A stretch of DNA of 47,061 nucleotides from Helicobacter sp. NHP19-012 (GTDB taxonomy: Bacteria > Campylobacterota > Campylobacteria > Campylobacterales > Helicobacteraceae). Where the stretch lies: positions 1-47,061 of the forward strand of contig NZ_AP024820.1 of NCBI RefSeq assembly GCF_019703325.1. Reading direction: 5' to 3'. The translations under genes were made by a program, and so were the position numbers. Positions within the stretch are counted from its first letter, which is position 1. Each line of letters starts with the position of its first letter. This document shows positions 28,570 through 36,396 of the stretch, piece after piece. The notes below the pieces were generated by a model. The model was not told where the DNA came from. It searched no databases and was given only the letters and a program-made list of their open reading frames with translations.

Positions 28570-30675
28570 CTAGTAACTCTGCAGTGGGAGGGTGTTTGGA
28601 GTATTTTTTAAAGTCTTCAAAAAGTTAGGGCATTTTTTAGCCCATTCCAGCTCGGCTTGCACCACCTTTTGTTCTTGTGCTGTGATCTTAAACAATACTT
28701 TGATATGCCCTGTGGGGTAGTGTAGAATATCTTTTAAGAGCACTTTTATGAAAATGTGATCTGGGGTGTGTAAGTCTACAATCTGCCCATGATAGGTCCT
28801 TAGGGTTTCTAGCTCGGTCCGTATTACCTCTTGTGTCCTTGCTTTGGGCGATTCTTGTTGTAGTGTGGAAGAAGGTATTTCTTGCGGTGTTTGTGGTGTT
28901 GGGATTTGCGCTTCTAAGACAACTAACTTTTGCGTGGTGTCTGAGTCGCCCCCTCTTTTGAAATCTTTGATGAATTGGTCAATGTCCTCAAACACTGCCA
29001 CAAAATGCCCCTCCCACTTCTTGGGCTTTTCAAAGTATTGCCATTTGTGGTTGTCATTTAGTGCCACATGCCCTGCCATGTCTAAATCTCGCTTATCATT
29101 ACCCAAGACTTCAAAATGCACGGCGATCCATTTTCTCGTTTTGGCGGGGTAAATGTCTACAAGGCGCACCGCTTTAAAGATGTGTTCGGGATTGTCTATG
29201 GCGAGCTTACCCGTAGAGTTGATTAAGCCTTTTAGGGTCTTAACATCTTCTTTGCTAAAATGTTTATGGTAGGCCTTATTTTCTTTGTAGTCTTGCATGA
29301 GCGCATCTAAAACGGAGCTTTTTGTTTGTCTAGCCTTTAGGGCGTTTTGGCGTGCCTCTTGCTCGGCAATGGTTTTGGGGTTAGGTATCACTTTAAAGAC
29401 AATGCCTGTAACTTTGCCCCCTCGCCCCGTTTTAATTTTTCTATAGGTGATGCTACTATAAATACGTTGATCTAGCAACCGCATTTTTTCAGCGCGTTCT
29501 TTGATCTCATCTTGGGTATAGGCGAGTTCTTTGCAAGCGGGAACGAGGACCCTATTATCTACATGGCATACTTCATAATCTTTAGGGATGCCCATGTAGT
29601 TGCAAAAGCCTTGAAAGTCGTTTTTATAGGCGTTGATGGTAATAAACCCATTAACAACCTTATCCTTAAACCGCTCAATCAGGCGAAAAAGACTTTTAGC
29701 GTATTTGCCCTTGATAGTTAAAAATTTTTGTAATTGAAAGTTTGTGAAATTACCCTTTAACGCGTTTAATAAGTAGGTGAAGTGGGGGTGATTGACTTGT
29801 ATCTCTATGTCTTTGACTTTAGTTTTGGCATCATCATAGTAGTTGATAGCAAAGGTTCTAAAGAGCAAGTGATTTTCATCACGCCTTGGGAGCAGTATCC
29901 AAAAGTTCGCTACCTTTATTTTGTTCCATACTTCTTTAACTATCTTTGAAACTCTGCTATGTTGGATATTGGGGATACCGATGAGCGTTTTGATTCCTTG
30001 TAAGTCAAAATGTACGATTGTATCACCTTGTTGTTTGACAATGTTAAAAATAGAAAATAATAAATTGCTCTCTAGTGCGCCTAAGTTGCCCATCTCCACT
30101 TTATACATGTCGTTGTGGTAAGCGACCTGCCCAGGGTTGTGCATATTAATGTCTTTATATAAGACGGGAACTTTGGCGGGTTCTTGTGGTTGCTCTTGGA
30201 GGGTTTCTTGCGGTTGCGGTTGTGGTGCTTCCTCCTTAGTGAGTTGTTGTGGCTGTGTTTGCGCAGTAACAAGTGATAACATTGTGTAGGGCAATACCTC
30301 AGTGGGGTCATTAAACCACGAGGTTAAGATGATCGAAATGTTGTTAACGACCTCTTTTAAGTCCTCTTTGATGTTCTGCTTTAGCTGCTGGTTGTTTGTC
30401 TTGTCTAAAAGTTCTTGCAATTTATTGAGCGTGTTTGCCATTGCTGTTAGGCACTCTTTAGCCCATGGCGATGTGTTGATACCCCCTGTTTCATCCCCAT
30501 CCCACTTATTGGCAATCACAATGGTAGCGATCTCTTGCACTACTTTAGATTTTTGCGTGGTAATTTGGTTGAGCTTTACAGAGTCTTTAGTGTGCTTGAT
30601 CTCTAAGTAAATAATTGCATCTAGCTTGTCTCGTAGGGTTCTCAGTTGCTTACAAAGGGGGTGCTCTTTATCCAA
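28570..30675 (-). CDS. repA: RepA plasmid replication initiator (Rep_3 family), copy 2
   Basis: A 701-residue initiator with a TTG start (30675) behind a -10 TATAAT at 30701-30706; the third copy begins with the equivalent ATG (MDK..). The N-terminal ~135 residues are a helical domain shared only with copy 3. Winged helix 1 begins near residue 180 (QVAYHNDMYKVEMGNLGAL), and winged helix 2 includes IKGKYAKSLFRLIERFK and YMGIPKDYEVCHVDNRVL. A conserved block follows (FSKEDVKTLKGLINSTGKL; VRLVDIYPAKTRKWIA). The reading frame ends earlier than its relatives because of frame changes downstream. Iterons lie 270-330 bp upstream, so this is the best candidate for a working theta origin here. Confidence 0.85.
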   Translation of the reverse strand: MDKEHPLCKQLRTLRDKLDAIIYLEIKHTKDSVKLNQITTQKSKVVQEIATIVIANKWDGDETGGINTSPWAKECLTAMANTLNKLQELLDKTNNQQLKQNIKEDLKEVVNNISIILTSWFNDPTEVLPYTMLSLVTAQTQPQQLTKEEAPQPQPQETLQEQPQEPAKVPVLYKDINMHNPGQVAYHNDMYKVEMGNLGALESNLLFSIFNIVKQQGDTIVHFDLQGIKTLIGIPNIQHSRVSKIVKEVWNKIKVANFWILLPRRDENHLLFRTFAINYYDDAKTKVKDIEIQVNHPHFTYLLNALKGNFTNFQLQKFLTIKGKYAKSLFRLIERFKDKVVNGFITINAYKNDFQGFCNYMGIPKDYEVCHVDNRVLVPACKELAYTQDEIKERAEKMRLLDQRIYSSITYRKIKTGRGGKVTGIVFKVIPNPKTIAEQEARQNALKARQTKSSVLDALMQDYKENKAYHKHFSKEDVKTLKGLINSTGKLAIDNPEHIFKAVRLVDIYPAKTRKWIAVHFEVLGNDKRDLDMAGHVALNDNHKWQYFEKPKKWEGHFVAVFEDIDQFIKDFKRGGDSDTTQKLVVLEAQIPTPQTPQEIPSSTLQQESPKARTQEVIRTELETLRTYHGQIVDLHTPDHIFIKVLLKDILHYPTGHIKVLFKITAQEQKVVQAELEWAKKCPNFLKTLKNTPNTLPLQSY

Positions 30676-30700
30676 TTTTTACGCTTTTCGTATTTGACAG

Positions 30701-30706
30701 ATTATA
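30701..30706 (-). promoter_or_regulatory. -10 box (TATAAT) of repA copy 2
   Basis: Perfect TATAAT on the minus strand, 26 nt before the TTG start codon, giving a short leader. Confidence 0.55.
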
Positions 30707-30907
30707 ACATATTAAAACTTTAAAATTATCTAGTATTAAATTTGCAATAAAAGCATCATCTTTGGGTAGAATATGTCTATAAACTCATCTATAACGGTAT
30801 TGAATTTTATAAAAACCTTTTAGATAAGATAGCGTTAACTTTGTACAAAAATCGTCAAAATCGAGCAGTTTTTGTGGCAAAAATGGCTAAAAATGTGGAG
30901 ATTGCGG

Positions 30908-31007
30908 ACAAAAAGTTATTAAAAAGCCTAAAAAATTTTTTATCCTAACAAAATGTTATTAAGTAACCCGACAAAATGTTATTAACTTCCCGACAAAATG
31001 TTTCACT
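30908..31007. repeat. Iterons of repA copy 2
   Basis: ACAAAATGTTATTAA occurs at 30948, 30971 and, cut short, 30993. Spacing is 22-23 bp, about two helical turns. A degenerate unit (ACAAAAAGTTATTAA) lies at 30908. Position upstream of repA and the phasing are those of Rep_3 initiator binding sites. Confidence 0.8.
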
Positions 31008-31126
31008 TAGACCTCGCGAACCTCGGTACAAACGAGCCCCCAAGCTAGGTACAATTATCTTACAATCTCTTTATAAATTCTCTTTCGTGTCTTCACACAA
31101 AAATAAAAAATTTACATTGAGATTAA

Positions 31127-31460
31127 GGTAAGCCAAGCTGACGCTTGGCATCTATATTACTCTTGGGGGTAAACCCCCAAACCCCCAAGAGAGGGTTTTA
31201 GAAATGAGAATTTGATTTTGGTCTTGAAGTATCTACGATTGTGGAGCAATCATGTCCTTGGGGAGAGAGTGAAAAAGCAACCAAACAGAGCAATCATGCC
31301 TCTTGAAAAGTAAGACAAAGCAAGACGATAAAACAAAGATAGCGTTTAAATCGCTTTTAAAGGCTCATAGAGCGAAAGGTTAGGAGTTGGGAGTTAAACT
31401 TATAATGTGGATTTAGAAGCGATTGTGAGGGCTTTTAAGAGCAATAAAAACCTAGCTCAA
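31127..31460 (+). repeat. Two-hairpin dispersed repeat, copy D
   Basis: The best-preserved hairpins: GCCAAGC-tgac-GCTTGGC at 31132-31149 and CTCTTGGGGG...CCCCCAAGAG at 31160-31191. The tail follows copy B closely (AACCAAACAGAGCAATCATG, GCGTTTAAATCGCTTTTAAA, AGCGAAAGGTTAGG, GAGGGCTTTTAA). It lies between the iterons and the MazF-like gene. Confidence 0.8.
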
Positions 31461-31590
31461 AATTTAGTCATCAAAAACTGTGGTAGCATAAAAGCTAAAA
31501 AGTATGTTACAATATATCCTTAACCCATTTTGGTGAGAACTCGTGTTGGATTTGACAACACAGAGTTGCCCTACCTTTGAGTAGGGAATA

Positions 31591-31983
31591 TCAAATCACT
31601 TCATTTCTAATCTTCCCTTTGATAGTTTCTGAAGTTTGTCTATCCGCTCTCGACACCTTATTGCGCCTGCGTCTAGCGTCAAATGTGCGGATTTGGTGGA
31701 GCAGAGCGATTTGTTCTATGCCTCTACCATTCTTAAACAAGTGATGGTAAGGCATTTTTTTCTTGTATGTTTTACTAGAAAGGGACACGCCCAAGGAGAG
31801 TTTATTGGCTAGAACTCGCGACACCAAAATAAGGCGTGTAAAACTTACAGATTTACCATAGACTTCACATCCTACATTGTAACCACCACAAACCCAATAG
31901 GTATACCCCGGGATAACTCTATAGGGTGCTAACTTATTCGTGTTTTTCCTTTGTTTGTTCCACGCATCAAAAAGTTTATCCAT
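31591..31983 (-). CDS. PemK/MazF-like endoribonuclease toxin
   Basis: This 130-residue protein follows the PemK/MazF layout. A basic N-terminal helix (FDAWNKQRK) is followed by a first strand pair ending in GYTYWVCGGYNVGCE, then YGKSVSFTRLILVSRVL and LSLGVSLSSKTYKK, then IEQIALLHQIRTFDARR, where the I-A-L-L-x-Q-I-R-x-x-D-x-R-R pattern corresponds to the conserved strand and catalytic-site end of these mRNA-cleaving toxins. No antitoxin of usual type is adjacent; the closest upstream gene on the strand is an RHH protein (32106-32369), which could serve as a DNA-binding antitoxin. Family call is moderately confident. Confidence 0.68.
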   Translation of the reverse strand: MDKLFDAWNKQRKNTNKLAPYRVIPGYTYWVCGGYNVGCEVYGKSVSFTRLILVSRVLANKLSLGVSLSSKTYKKKMPYHHLFKNGRGIEQIALLHQIRTFDARRRRNKVSRADRQTSETIKGKIRNEVI

Positions 31984-32105
31984 CTGTTTCTCTCAAAACC
32001 TAAGATATATCGAATATGCCAAAAAGACAAAAGTTTTAAGAAAGCAGGTTATAAGTACGCGTCCATATACAGGCAATCCCTAGCTTATTGCCATCCACTC
32101 ACACC

Positions 32106-32369
32106 TCACCCCCTTACCAAATTCTTCAACACATAGCGTTTGACAAAGAAGTTCACACTATCAGCTTCCTTGTCAGCTAGAGCTTTGAGGGTGTTGTATT
32201 CATCTTGGGATAGATAAAAAGTGATGGTGTGGTTTTGTTTTAAGTGTGCAGGTAAGGGTTTTCTGCCCGGTTTAGCTTTGTCTTTAGCACTGAAAGTGTT
32301 TGCTTGTGGGTTGTTGGTGTTTTTCAAAGCATCTTGGATAGATTTAGGGATGTTTTTGTTTTCACGCAT
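32106..32369 (-). CDS. Ribbon-helix-helix protein, partner of ParA
   Basis: This 87-residue protein has a disordered, basic N-terminus (residues 1-45, including AKDKAKPGRKPLPAHL) and a C-terminal ribbon-helix-helix (TITFYLSQDEYNTLKALADK then EADSVNFFVKRYVLK). Its start overlaps the parA stop by 8 nt. Small RHH proteins of this kind (ParG/CopG-like) bind centromere repeats and repress the par operon, and their flexible N-termini stimulate the ParA ATPase. It may also be linked to the MazF-like gene downstream. Confidence 0.78.
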   Translation of the reverse strand: MRENKNIPKSIQDALKNTNNPQANTFSAKDKAKPGRKPLPAHLKQNHTITFYLSQDEYNTLKALADKEADSVNFFVKRYVLKNLVRG

Positions 32370-32934
32370 CGCTTGCTCCTTGTGTTAAAGTGTCTAAAAG
32401 GCGTTGGTATTCTGTAATGAAGGTCTTGTAGTGGATTCTAGAGAGTGGGGTTTGCATAGACAACTCTTTAAAGCTCAATCCCTTGCGCATAGAGTTCTCT
32501 ATAATCCTAGAGTGTTTGAAAAAGAAAAAGTTTAAGTCTGTGAAGTTGGATTGTAAGGTAGATCTTGCTTGATCTTGCTCTTCTAGGCTTTGGTAATCAG
32601 TGATGAGCACCATTAAGGGCACTTTTAAAGCCTGCAACTCTTGGATGGTTTCAATGGTTTTTAATAGAGAGTTGTAAAGGGGAGTGCAGGGGATGAGGAT
32701 GGCTTTACTAGCTTTAGCAATTTCTAAAACTCCACTTTGGATAAAGCCTCCAAAGTCATAGACACAATTGTCGATTAAAGAGGGGCGGGTGCTGATCTTA
32801 GCCTTGTTGGGGTAAATGCTCTCAATGATAGAAGAGTCGTTGCTTTGCAAGAACAAATCTAAATCTTTAGCAATGGAGAAGCTAAAGGCGGTCTTACCCA
32901 CACCGCCTTTTTTATTAATAGTGGAGAAAATCAT
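32362..32934 (-). CDS. parA: ParA-family partition ATPase
   Basis: This 190-residue Walker-type ATPase opens with INKKGGVGKTAFSFS (deviant Walker A with the signature first Lys). SLIDNCVYDFGGFIQSG fills the place of the switch I/Walker A' region, and KASKAILIPCTPLYNSL follows. It is a small, plasmid-type ParA without an HTH domain. With the overlapping RHH gene it forms a parAG-type cassette that positions plasmid copies over the nucleoid. The ATG at 32934 lacks an obvious strong Shine-Dalgarno. The upstream palindrome at 33018-33030 may be its operator. Confidence 0.88.
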   Translation of the reverse strand: MIFSTINKKGGVGKTAFSFSIAKDLDLFLQSNDSSIIESIYPNKAKISTRPSLIDNCVYDFGGFIQSGVLEIAKASKAILIPCTPLYNSLLKTIETIQELQALKVPLMVLITDYQSLEEQDQARSTLQSNFTDLNFFFFKHSRIIENSMRKGLSFKELSMQTPLSRIHYKTFITEYQRLLDTLTQGASDA

Positions 32935-33251
32935 GGAGACCCTTGTCTTTTGGTTTTTGTTGATTGTTGATACTATTGGTTGATTGGTACAGATACTGCT
33001 AACATTACTGGCATCACTACTAGACTAGTACAATACTCTAGATTAATAGGTCAGTGTAAGATTTAATCCATTAAAAAATGTTTAAAATTTTGATTAATCA
33101 AATGAGTAATGTTTGTAATTGGGTTAAATGTGGATAAGTAATAGTTCGGTACTCTTTGGTAAGCAACTAACTCCCGCATCCCCTTATTTTTTCATTTTTA
33201 TTCATTTGAGTTCAAGTTCCTTTTGACTGATTAGCCAAACTATCCTTTTTT
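32935..33251. other. Par upstream region with repeats
   Basis: 317 bp without a gene, AT-rich. It holds short direct repeats (GTTGATTG at about 32957 and 32980) and the palindrome below, likely the centromere/operator zone of parA, and the end of the T7SS-like operon transcript. No clear terminator was found. Confidence 0.4.
33018..33030. promoter_or_regulatory. Palindrome upstream of parA (candidate operator/centromere)
   Basis: TACTAGACTAGTA is a perfect 6-bp inverted repeat around one base, 84 nt upstream of the parA start, where RHH partition proteins usually bind. Confidence 0.4.
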
Positions 33252-35723
33252 CTAGACATTTTGTCCTAAGCTATAGGGTCTGAAATCCCTCCACTGATCG
33301 GTTGTTTTGTCTATAAAGCGTGCATTAACAGGACTTAGCTCAGCTCTGATCTCCCCAGGGTAGATGGCTTTTTCTAAATTCTCTTTGTTGCTCTTAAAGA
33401 TGATGCGGTAGCGGAAGTGTTCTAACATAGGCTTGAGTTCATGATTGCCCATAACATTTTTAAGACTACTAGCAAAGACAATGAAGTGCTGTTCATTATC
33501 CATGGCTTTCTCTAAAAATGTCTGCCACATACCTAGAGAACCGCCCTTGCTACGATGTAAATCTGTTGCCTCATCTAAAGAATCGATGAGAATAAAGCTA
33601 CCCGGTGCTAGATTCTCCGCAAAGAGCTGGGCATTGGTGTGGGTTACTACAATCCCAAAGGGTTGTAGCACAGAGGCATGGCTAGCGATCTGTTTACTAG
33701 CGTTGTAGTAGTAAAGTTGTTTGCCAGTTACTTGTAAATTTTTACCAATAATCTGAAGCCAAGCAATTTGGGTGGCTAGATCATTGCTCACCATGAGCAA
33801 ATGGGATTGTGGGGCATCCTCAAAGTGCAAAATAAAGTCTTTCCCCTTATAACCCGCACCCACGCCTAGCTGCAAGGCCGCGCCCTGCACTTGCAAGCTT
33901 GTAGGCATCGCAACTGGGAGTTCGCCATTGTAAAGCTCGTGTTCTACAGGCTTTGTGCCTCTCTCTTGGGCGGCTTTGATGGTTTCTTGAATAAAGGTAG
34001 GGAGTTTCTCATTGGCTGCATAGGGGATGGTCGTATAAGTCATCATAGCGGGCGTTTTCTTCTCGCCAACATTGCTATAAATACCTTTACGTTCCTTGAG
34101 TGTGAGATCGCCAGCGGCTTCATTGCCTAAAACAGTCATGCTATCCTCTGCATCCATTGCCAGAGCCATGCGGTTATCAATTTGGGTTTTCATTGCTTGT
34201 GGAATTGTAGTTCCGCGCATAGTTTGGGTAGAAAAGATGAGATGAATCCCATAACTACGCCCTTTTTTAAGTAACGCTTGTAAGAGCTTTGTTAGATGTT
34301 CATTTTCCTTACTTACGACTTCTGCAAAAAGTACCTGAAATTCATCAATCACCACCACTATTCTAGGCATGGATTGCTTGGCATCGTGGCGGTAGCCCTT
34401 AAAATCTTTGACTCCACACTCCTTGAATTTCTCCGATCGCGCAATCATCTCATTATTGAGCGATTCTAGAAACTCGATCCCAAAGGATACAGAAGCCTGC
34501 ACACTCACCAATTCAGCATGTTCTAAAGGCGGATTGGCATAGGCGTTAAATTCTACGCCTTCTTTATAGTCTAACAAGAACAAGCGCAATTCATCTGGGG
34601 AATAGTAAAAGGCTAGATTTTGGATCAACACATTTAAAAAGTTGGACTTTCCGCTCCCCGTTTTCCCACACACCAAAGTGTGGTGTCCCGTGTGATCGCC
34701 CCCAATCTCAAATAAAACCTCTCTATGATCCTTATCCCAGCCAATGGGTACGCTCACAATAAAGGTGCTCTGCTTGCTCCAAAACTCCTTAGGTCTTTGC
34801 AAGACATCAAGTTCGCGCTTAACCTGCTTGCGTTCGCTATAATATTGTTCCACTTCGTGCGCAAAAGCGTTTAAATGCTCTTGAGACACGCTGAAATCAT
34901 GCACTACATTTAAATCCACATGCTCTAAGTCAGCCACAGCCTCGAAGTCTTGCCCATAATTTTCTAAATATCCCATCAAGGCTTTAAGCCCAGTAGAAGC
35001 CTCGCCCTCACTCTCACTATGAATAAAACTCAACACCCCATTAGACGGTCCAAAACGCACAATTTTTTGCAAGTAATGCAAACTCTCCCCATCCAGCGCA
35101 TCCACCCCGCTTAAAAATAACGCACGCACTTCTAAAATGTCTGGGTTATTGCGGTTAAAGTGCATAAAATCTTTGTAGTTGGCTAGTTTTTCTTGTAAAT
35201 TCACTTTCAAGTAACTATAAAGACTCTTTAAAGCCTCCTTGATCTCATCGCCCTCTGTGAGAATCTTCTGCTTGTAGATAAAGTCATTGTCTTTTTTAAG
35301 CAATCTTCTAGCCAGTGCAAAAATACCTCCAAGACTGAGCGCATCCACTAAGACCACTTCTAAATGCGTGAGGGGGATTGTTGAGATCAAGCGCATCAAT
35401 GTTTCACGCATAAATCTAGGCGTATTTGGGCTATCCCCAAAGAGAGCTGGTGGGGGGAAAGTGTGGGTTTTAGGGGCATAAAAGGGCTCAAAACTCTCAG
35501 GAGTGTGCCCATCGCGCACTTCATAGAGTCCTAGGGCTAGAAAATCCGGATATTCTTTGCTGTGATTGACATGCAACTCCCCACCTAATTGAGGTTGAAT
35601 CGCGCGCACTTGCTTGATTTGCGCTTGCATGTTATCTAAGCTTTCTTGAATCAAAGATGCGGGCGCATCCTCAAAATACACACTTTTGAGAATATTATCT
35701 AAATTTTTTAAGCTGTGGTCCAT
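33252..35723 (-). CDS. Soluble FtsK/SpoIIIE-type ATPase of a T7SS-like operon
   Basis: This 823-residue protein has an FtsK/SpoIIIE P-loop domain at about 320-590: Walker A CGKTGSGKS (352-360), Walker B RIVVVIDEF (454-462) and HLIFSTQ (494-500). FtsK/SpoIIIE ATPases drive DNA or, as EccC/EssC, WXG100 substrates. Residues ~620-810 look like a second such domain without Walker A but with a Walker-B-like SFILIDSLDEA (709-719). Residues 100-290 (LEVVLVDALS; ALFLSGVDALDG) may be a further degenerate copy. EccC/EssC carry stacked, partly inactive ATPase domains, so the layout fits, but no transmembrane segment or FHA domain is visible, unlike those motors. It also lacks the DNA-reading gamma domain of FtsK. 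It is the last gene of the operon, 8 nt after the 77-residue coiled-coil gene. Confidence 0.88.
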   Translation of the reverse strand: MDHSLKNLDNILKSVYFEDAPASLIQESLDNMQAQIKQVRAIQPQLGGELHVNHSKEYPDFLALGLYEVRDGHTPESFEPFYAPKTHTFPPPALFGDSPNTPRFMRETLMRLISTIPLTHLEVVLVDALSLGGIFALARRLLKKDNDFIYKQKILTEGDEIKEALKSLYSYLKVNLQEKLANYKDFMHFNRNNPDILEVRALFLSGVDALDGESLHYLQKIVRFGPSNGVLSFIHSESEGEASTGLKALMGYLENYGQDFEAVADLEHVDLNVVHDFSVSQEHLNAFAHEVEQYYSERKQVKRELDVLQRPKEFWSKQSTFIVSVPIGWDKDHREVLFEIGGDHTGHHTLVCGKTGSGKSNFLNVLIQNLAFYYSPDELRLFLLDYKEGVEFNAYANPPLEHAELVSVQASVSFGIEFLESLNNEMIARSEKFKECGVKDFKGYRHDAKQSMPRIVVVIDEFQVLFAEVVSKENEHLTKLLQALLKKGRSYGIHLIFSTQTMRGTTIPQAMKTQIDNRMALAMDAEDSMTVLGNEAAGDLTLKERKGIYSNVGEKKTPAMMTYTTIPYAANEKLPTFIQETIKAAQERGTKPVEHELYNGELPVAMPTSLQVQGAALQLGVGAGYKGKDFILHFEDAPQSHLLMVSNDLATQIAWLQIIGKNLQVTGKQLYYYNASKQIASHASVLQPFGIVVTHTNAQLFAENLAPGSFILIDSLDEATDLHRSKGGSLGMWQTFLEKAMDNEQHFIVFASSLKNVMGNHELKPMLEHFRYRIIFKSNKENLEKAIYPGEIRAELSPVNARFIDKTTDQWRDFRPYSLGQNV

Positions 35724-35731
35724 GTACTCTC

Positions 35732-35965
35732 CTAAGGTTTAATATTTTGCGCTTTTCTGACCAAGTCTCTAGCCTCATCTAAGCGATTTTCAATCACCTG
35801 CCTAGTATTTTTGATCTCGTATTCTAGGTTTTCTAGGCGGTTGGTGAGGCTACACATGGGGTAAAAGACCTCTACACTTAACTTAGCCCCCAAATCGTCA
35901 TCCATTGCCTCTAAAAATTGCCTCTCTAGCCCTTGTAAAGTCTGTGTGCTCCCATCATAATACAT
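35732..35965 (-). CDS. Small coiled-coil protein next to the FtsK-like ATPase
   Basis: A 77-residue acidic helical protein. It has a short N-terminal segment (MYYDGSTQTLQGLERQFLEA) and a C-terminal coiled coil (LENLEYEIKNTRQVIENRLD). No family is recognised. Its size, helical content and place between an immunity gene and the ATPase suggest an adaptor or a second WXG100-like partner, but no WxG motif is present. The ATG lies just before the upstream stop region, gaps of 8 nt on each side, so it is part of the operon. Confidence 0.7.
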   Translation of the reverse strand: MYYDGSTQTLQGLERQFLEAMDDDLGAKLSVEVFYPMCSLTNRLENLEYEIKNTRQVIENRLDEARDLVRKAQNIKP

Positions 35966-35973
35966 GCGTGTCC

Positions 35974-36396
35974 TTAGTCCTCTAATTTTTTCATAAACAT
36001 GTCCAAAACCAATAAGGGCGTTTTGGTGTAGGTGTCCGTGTCTAGGAATAAGACTTGTTGGTTGCTAGTATCCAAGAGATAATAACCCCCATACCCATCG
36101 CTCCCAAAGACGATTTCACTCTGCCCCAAGTGCTCTTTGAGGCTCTCCATGAAAAACACAAAGAGGCATTTGCCCTCTGTGTTGAAGTTCAGCATATTTT
36201 TAAAGCTATAGTTTTTATTGCCAATAGAGAAACTGCGTTTAGGGGGAATCGCATTGTTGTTACGCCTTAAAAAGTCAATGAATGTAGGGCTAAATTCTTG
36301 CTTGCTAAAATCTTGTGCAACTTGCAATCCCTCCTCTTGTAAGGGGATCGCAAAATCCCAACTTAAGCCTTGAGTTGTGTTGCCATTTGTTGCCAT
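35974..36396 (-). CDS. SUKH (SMI1/KNR4)-like immunity protein
   Basis: A 140-residue protein with the SUKH pattern: an N-terminal helix and FIDFLRRNNNAIPPKRSFSI (the Y/F-x-x-F/L-L-x-x-x-N-G-x-x-P turn of the family), a strand-rich middle (NYSFKNMLNFN) and GSDGYGGYYLLDTSNQQVLF ahead of a final helix. SUKH proteins are the commonest immunity proteins of polymorphic nuclease toxins. Its start overlaps the toxin 3' end by 34 nt, ensuring co-translation. Association with an HNH-type nuclease is the typical pairing for this superfamily, so neutralising the neighbouring toxin is the most likely role. The assignment rests on pattern only. Confidence 0.68.
   Translation of the reverse strand: MATNGNTTQGLSWDFAIPLQEEGLQVAQDFSKQEFSPTFIDFLRRNNNAIPPKRSFSIGNKNYSFKNMLNFNTEGKCLFVFFMESLKEHLGQSEIVFGSDGYGGYYLLDTSNQQVLFLDTDTYTKTPLLVLDMFMKKLED

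Noticed and set aside
33252..35723. Reading the FtsK-like gene as a conjugative coupling protein or chromosomal FtsK
   Set aside because: No transmembrane anchor, no gamma domain, no type IV secretion genes nearby, and a WXG100 neighbour argues for a T7SS-like motor.
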